Below are positions 63,293 through 64,000 of a stretch of DNA of 64,000 nucleotides, piece by piece. This DNA is from Dromiciops gliroides (lineage: Eukaryota > Chordata > Mammalia > Microbiotheria > Microbiotheriidae): NCBI RefSeq assembly GCF_019393635.1, contig NC_057861.1, positions 92,300,827 to 92,364,826 of the forward strand, given 5' to 3'. The stretch's first letter is position 1. Each line of letters begins with the position of its first letter. The notes below the pieces were generated by a model. It saw only the letters and a program-made list of their open reading frames with translations, made no database searches and had not been told where the DNA came from. Both the position numbers and the translations under genes were made by a program.

Positions 63293-64000
63293 TGTCAGTC
63301 AGTTGGTCAACAAGCACCTATGAAGAACCTACAATGTGCCCTGAACCATGTAAACACTGGGAATAAAAAAAAAAGACAAAAGATACTTTTAGCTCACAAG
63401 GGCTCTCAGTTTAATGGAGATAATGCATAAATAACTACACATAAAAAAATGGACAGATATAGATACATGTATGCTTATGCACATATGCGTACATGCATGC
63501 ATACACATATGTGTATATATGCACACACGTGTGTGTACATGCATACATACATATAAAAAGAGATAAATGGAAAATAATCAGCAGAAGAAAAAAGGCACCA
63601 GCATTAAGGCGGATCAGGAAAGGCTTCTTATAGGAGATGAGATTTTAGCTGGGACTTGAAGGAAGCCAGGGAAGGTAGAAGATGGAAATAAGGAGGGAAA
63701 GATTTCCAGACATAGGAGGAGACAGCTGATAAAAAATGCAGCCAGGAGATAGAGTGTCTTGTGTGAGGAATTGCATGGAGGCCAATGGATCACAGAATAC
63801 AAAGTGAGTATGGTCTAAGAAGATGGGAAAAGTAAGAAGGGATCAGGTTAAAAAGGCTTTGAAAGCCAAACAGAGGATTTTATATTTGATCCTGAAAGTG
63901 ATATAGAGTCAATGGTGTTTACTGAAAAAGGGAGGAGGGGTCACATGATCAGACTTGTGCTTAAGGAAGATAAATTTGGCAGTTGAGTAGAGGATAGACT
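63293..64000 (-). mobile_element. L2 LINE 3' region, antisense, runs off the window
   Basis: Begins with the inverted L2 end (GTCAGTCAGTTGGTCAAC, CACAAGGGCTCTCAG). It is interrupted by an ATAC/TGTG microsatellite (63450-63560) and continues with GGAAAGGCTTCTTATAGG, GCTGGGACTTGAAGGAAGCC, CAAACAGAGGATTTTATATTTGATCC and CAGACTTGTGCTTAAGGAAG. This is the complement of L2 ORF2 end and 3' UTR, and the best preserved antisense L2 here. Confidence 0.85.

Overview
The window is non-coding, repeat-packed genomic DNA from a marsupial, most likely an Australian one. The main clue is about twenty copies of a short tRNA-headed CORE-SINE. Its head reads roughly GGGCAGCTAGGTGGC and its body contains TGACCCTGGGCAAGTCACTTAACC, which matches the WSINE1 type of Australian marsupials as I remember it. 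L2, MIR/THER1 and CR1/L3 relics, RTE-tailed SINEs and a marsupial-type L1 fit the same picture. I cannot fix the species; a dasyurid or other australidelphian is my best inference. No intact host gene, tRNA, rRNA or CRISPR array was recognised, so the window is probably intergenic or inside a very large intron.

Layout. 1-9.6 kb: an L1 3' end, MIR copies, RTE-tailed SINEs, a solo LTR at 6.9-7.3 kb, a CR1/L3 piece and unique AT-rich DNA. 9.6-20 kb: a cluster of seven WSINE1-type insertions, several with clear target-site duplications (TSDs), in older CR1/L3, L2 and L1 relics. A ~215 bp sequence also occurs twice here in opposite orientation, at 12.3-12.5 and 14.6-14.8 kb. 20-27.8 kb: L2, MIR and L1 remnants plus a ~400 bp polypurine tract.

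27.8-35.5 kb: a degenerate antisense L1. It lost the endonuclease half of ORF2, and a 19 bp perfect inverted repeat sits at the junction. Its ORF1 was split by a processed pseudogene of TRAF4 (minus strand, 32.51-34.87 kb). The TRAF4 copy later received a SINE with a long (GAAA)n tail in its 3' UTR. 35.5-51 kb: more SINE, L2, CR1/L3 and MIR copies, an L1 3' end nested in a CR1/L3 copy, and a solo LTR with a SINE inside it.

51.06-57.65 kb: the youngest large element, a full-length sense L1 flanked by a 16 bp perfect TSD. It has a GC-rich 5' UTR, an intact 385-codon ORF1 with a 21-residue repeated coiled coil, an unusually long ~610 bp purine-rich spacer, and an ORF2 that is almost complete but broken by three frameshifts and one stop. 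57.7-64 kb: L2 relics, an antisense L1/HAL1-like ORF1 relic and microsatellites.

The only gene products working together here are those of the L1 (ORF1p as RNA chaperone, ORF2p as endonuclease and reverse transcriptase). L1 enzymes supplied elsewhere probably made the WSINE1 and TRAF4 retrocopies. RTE-type enzymes probably made the other SINE class. I found no convincing new biological system. The nested-insertion history and the L1 architecture are the most interesting content.
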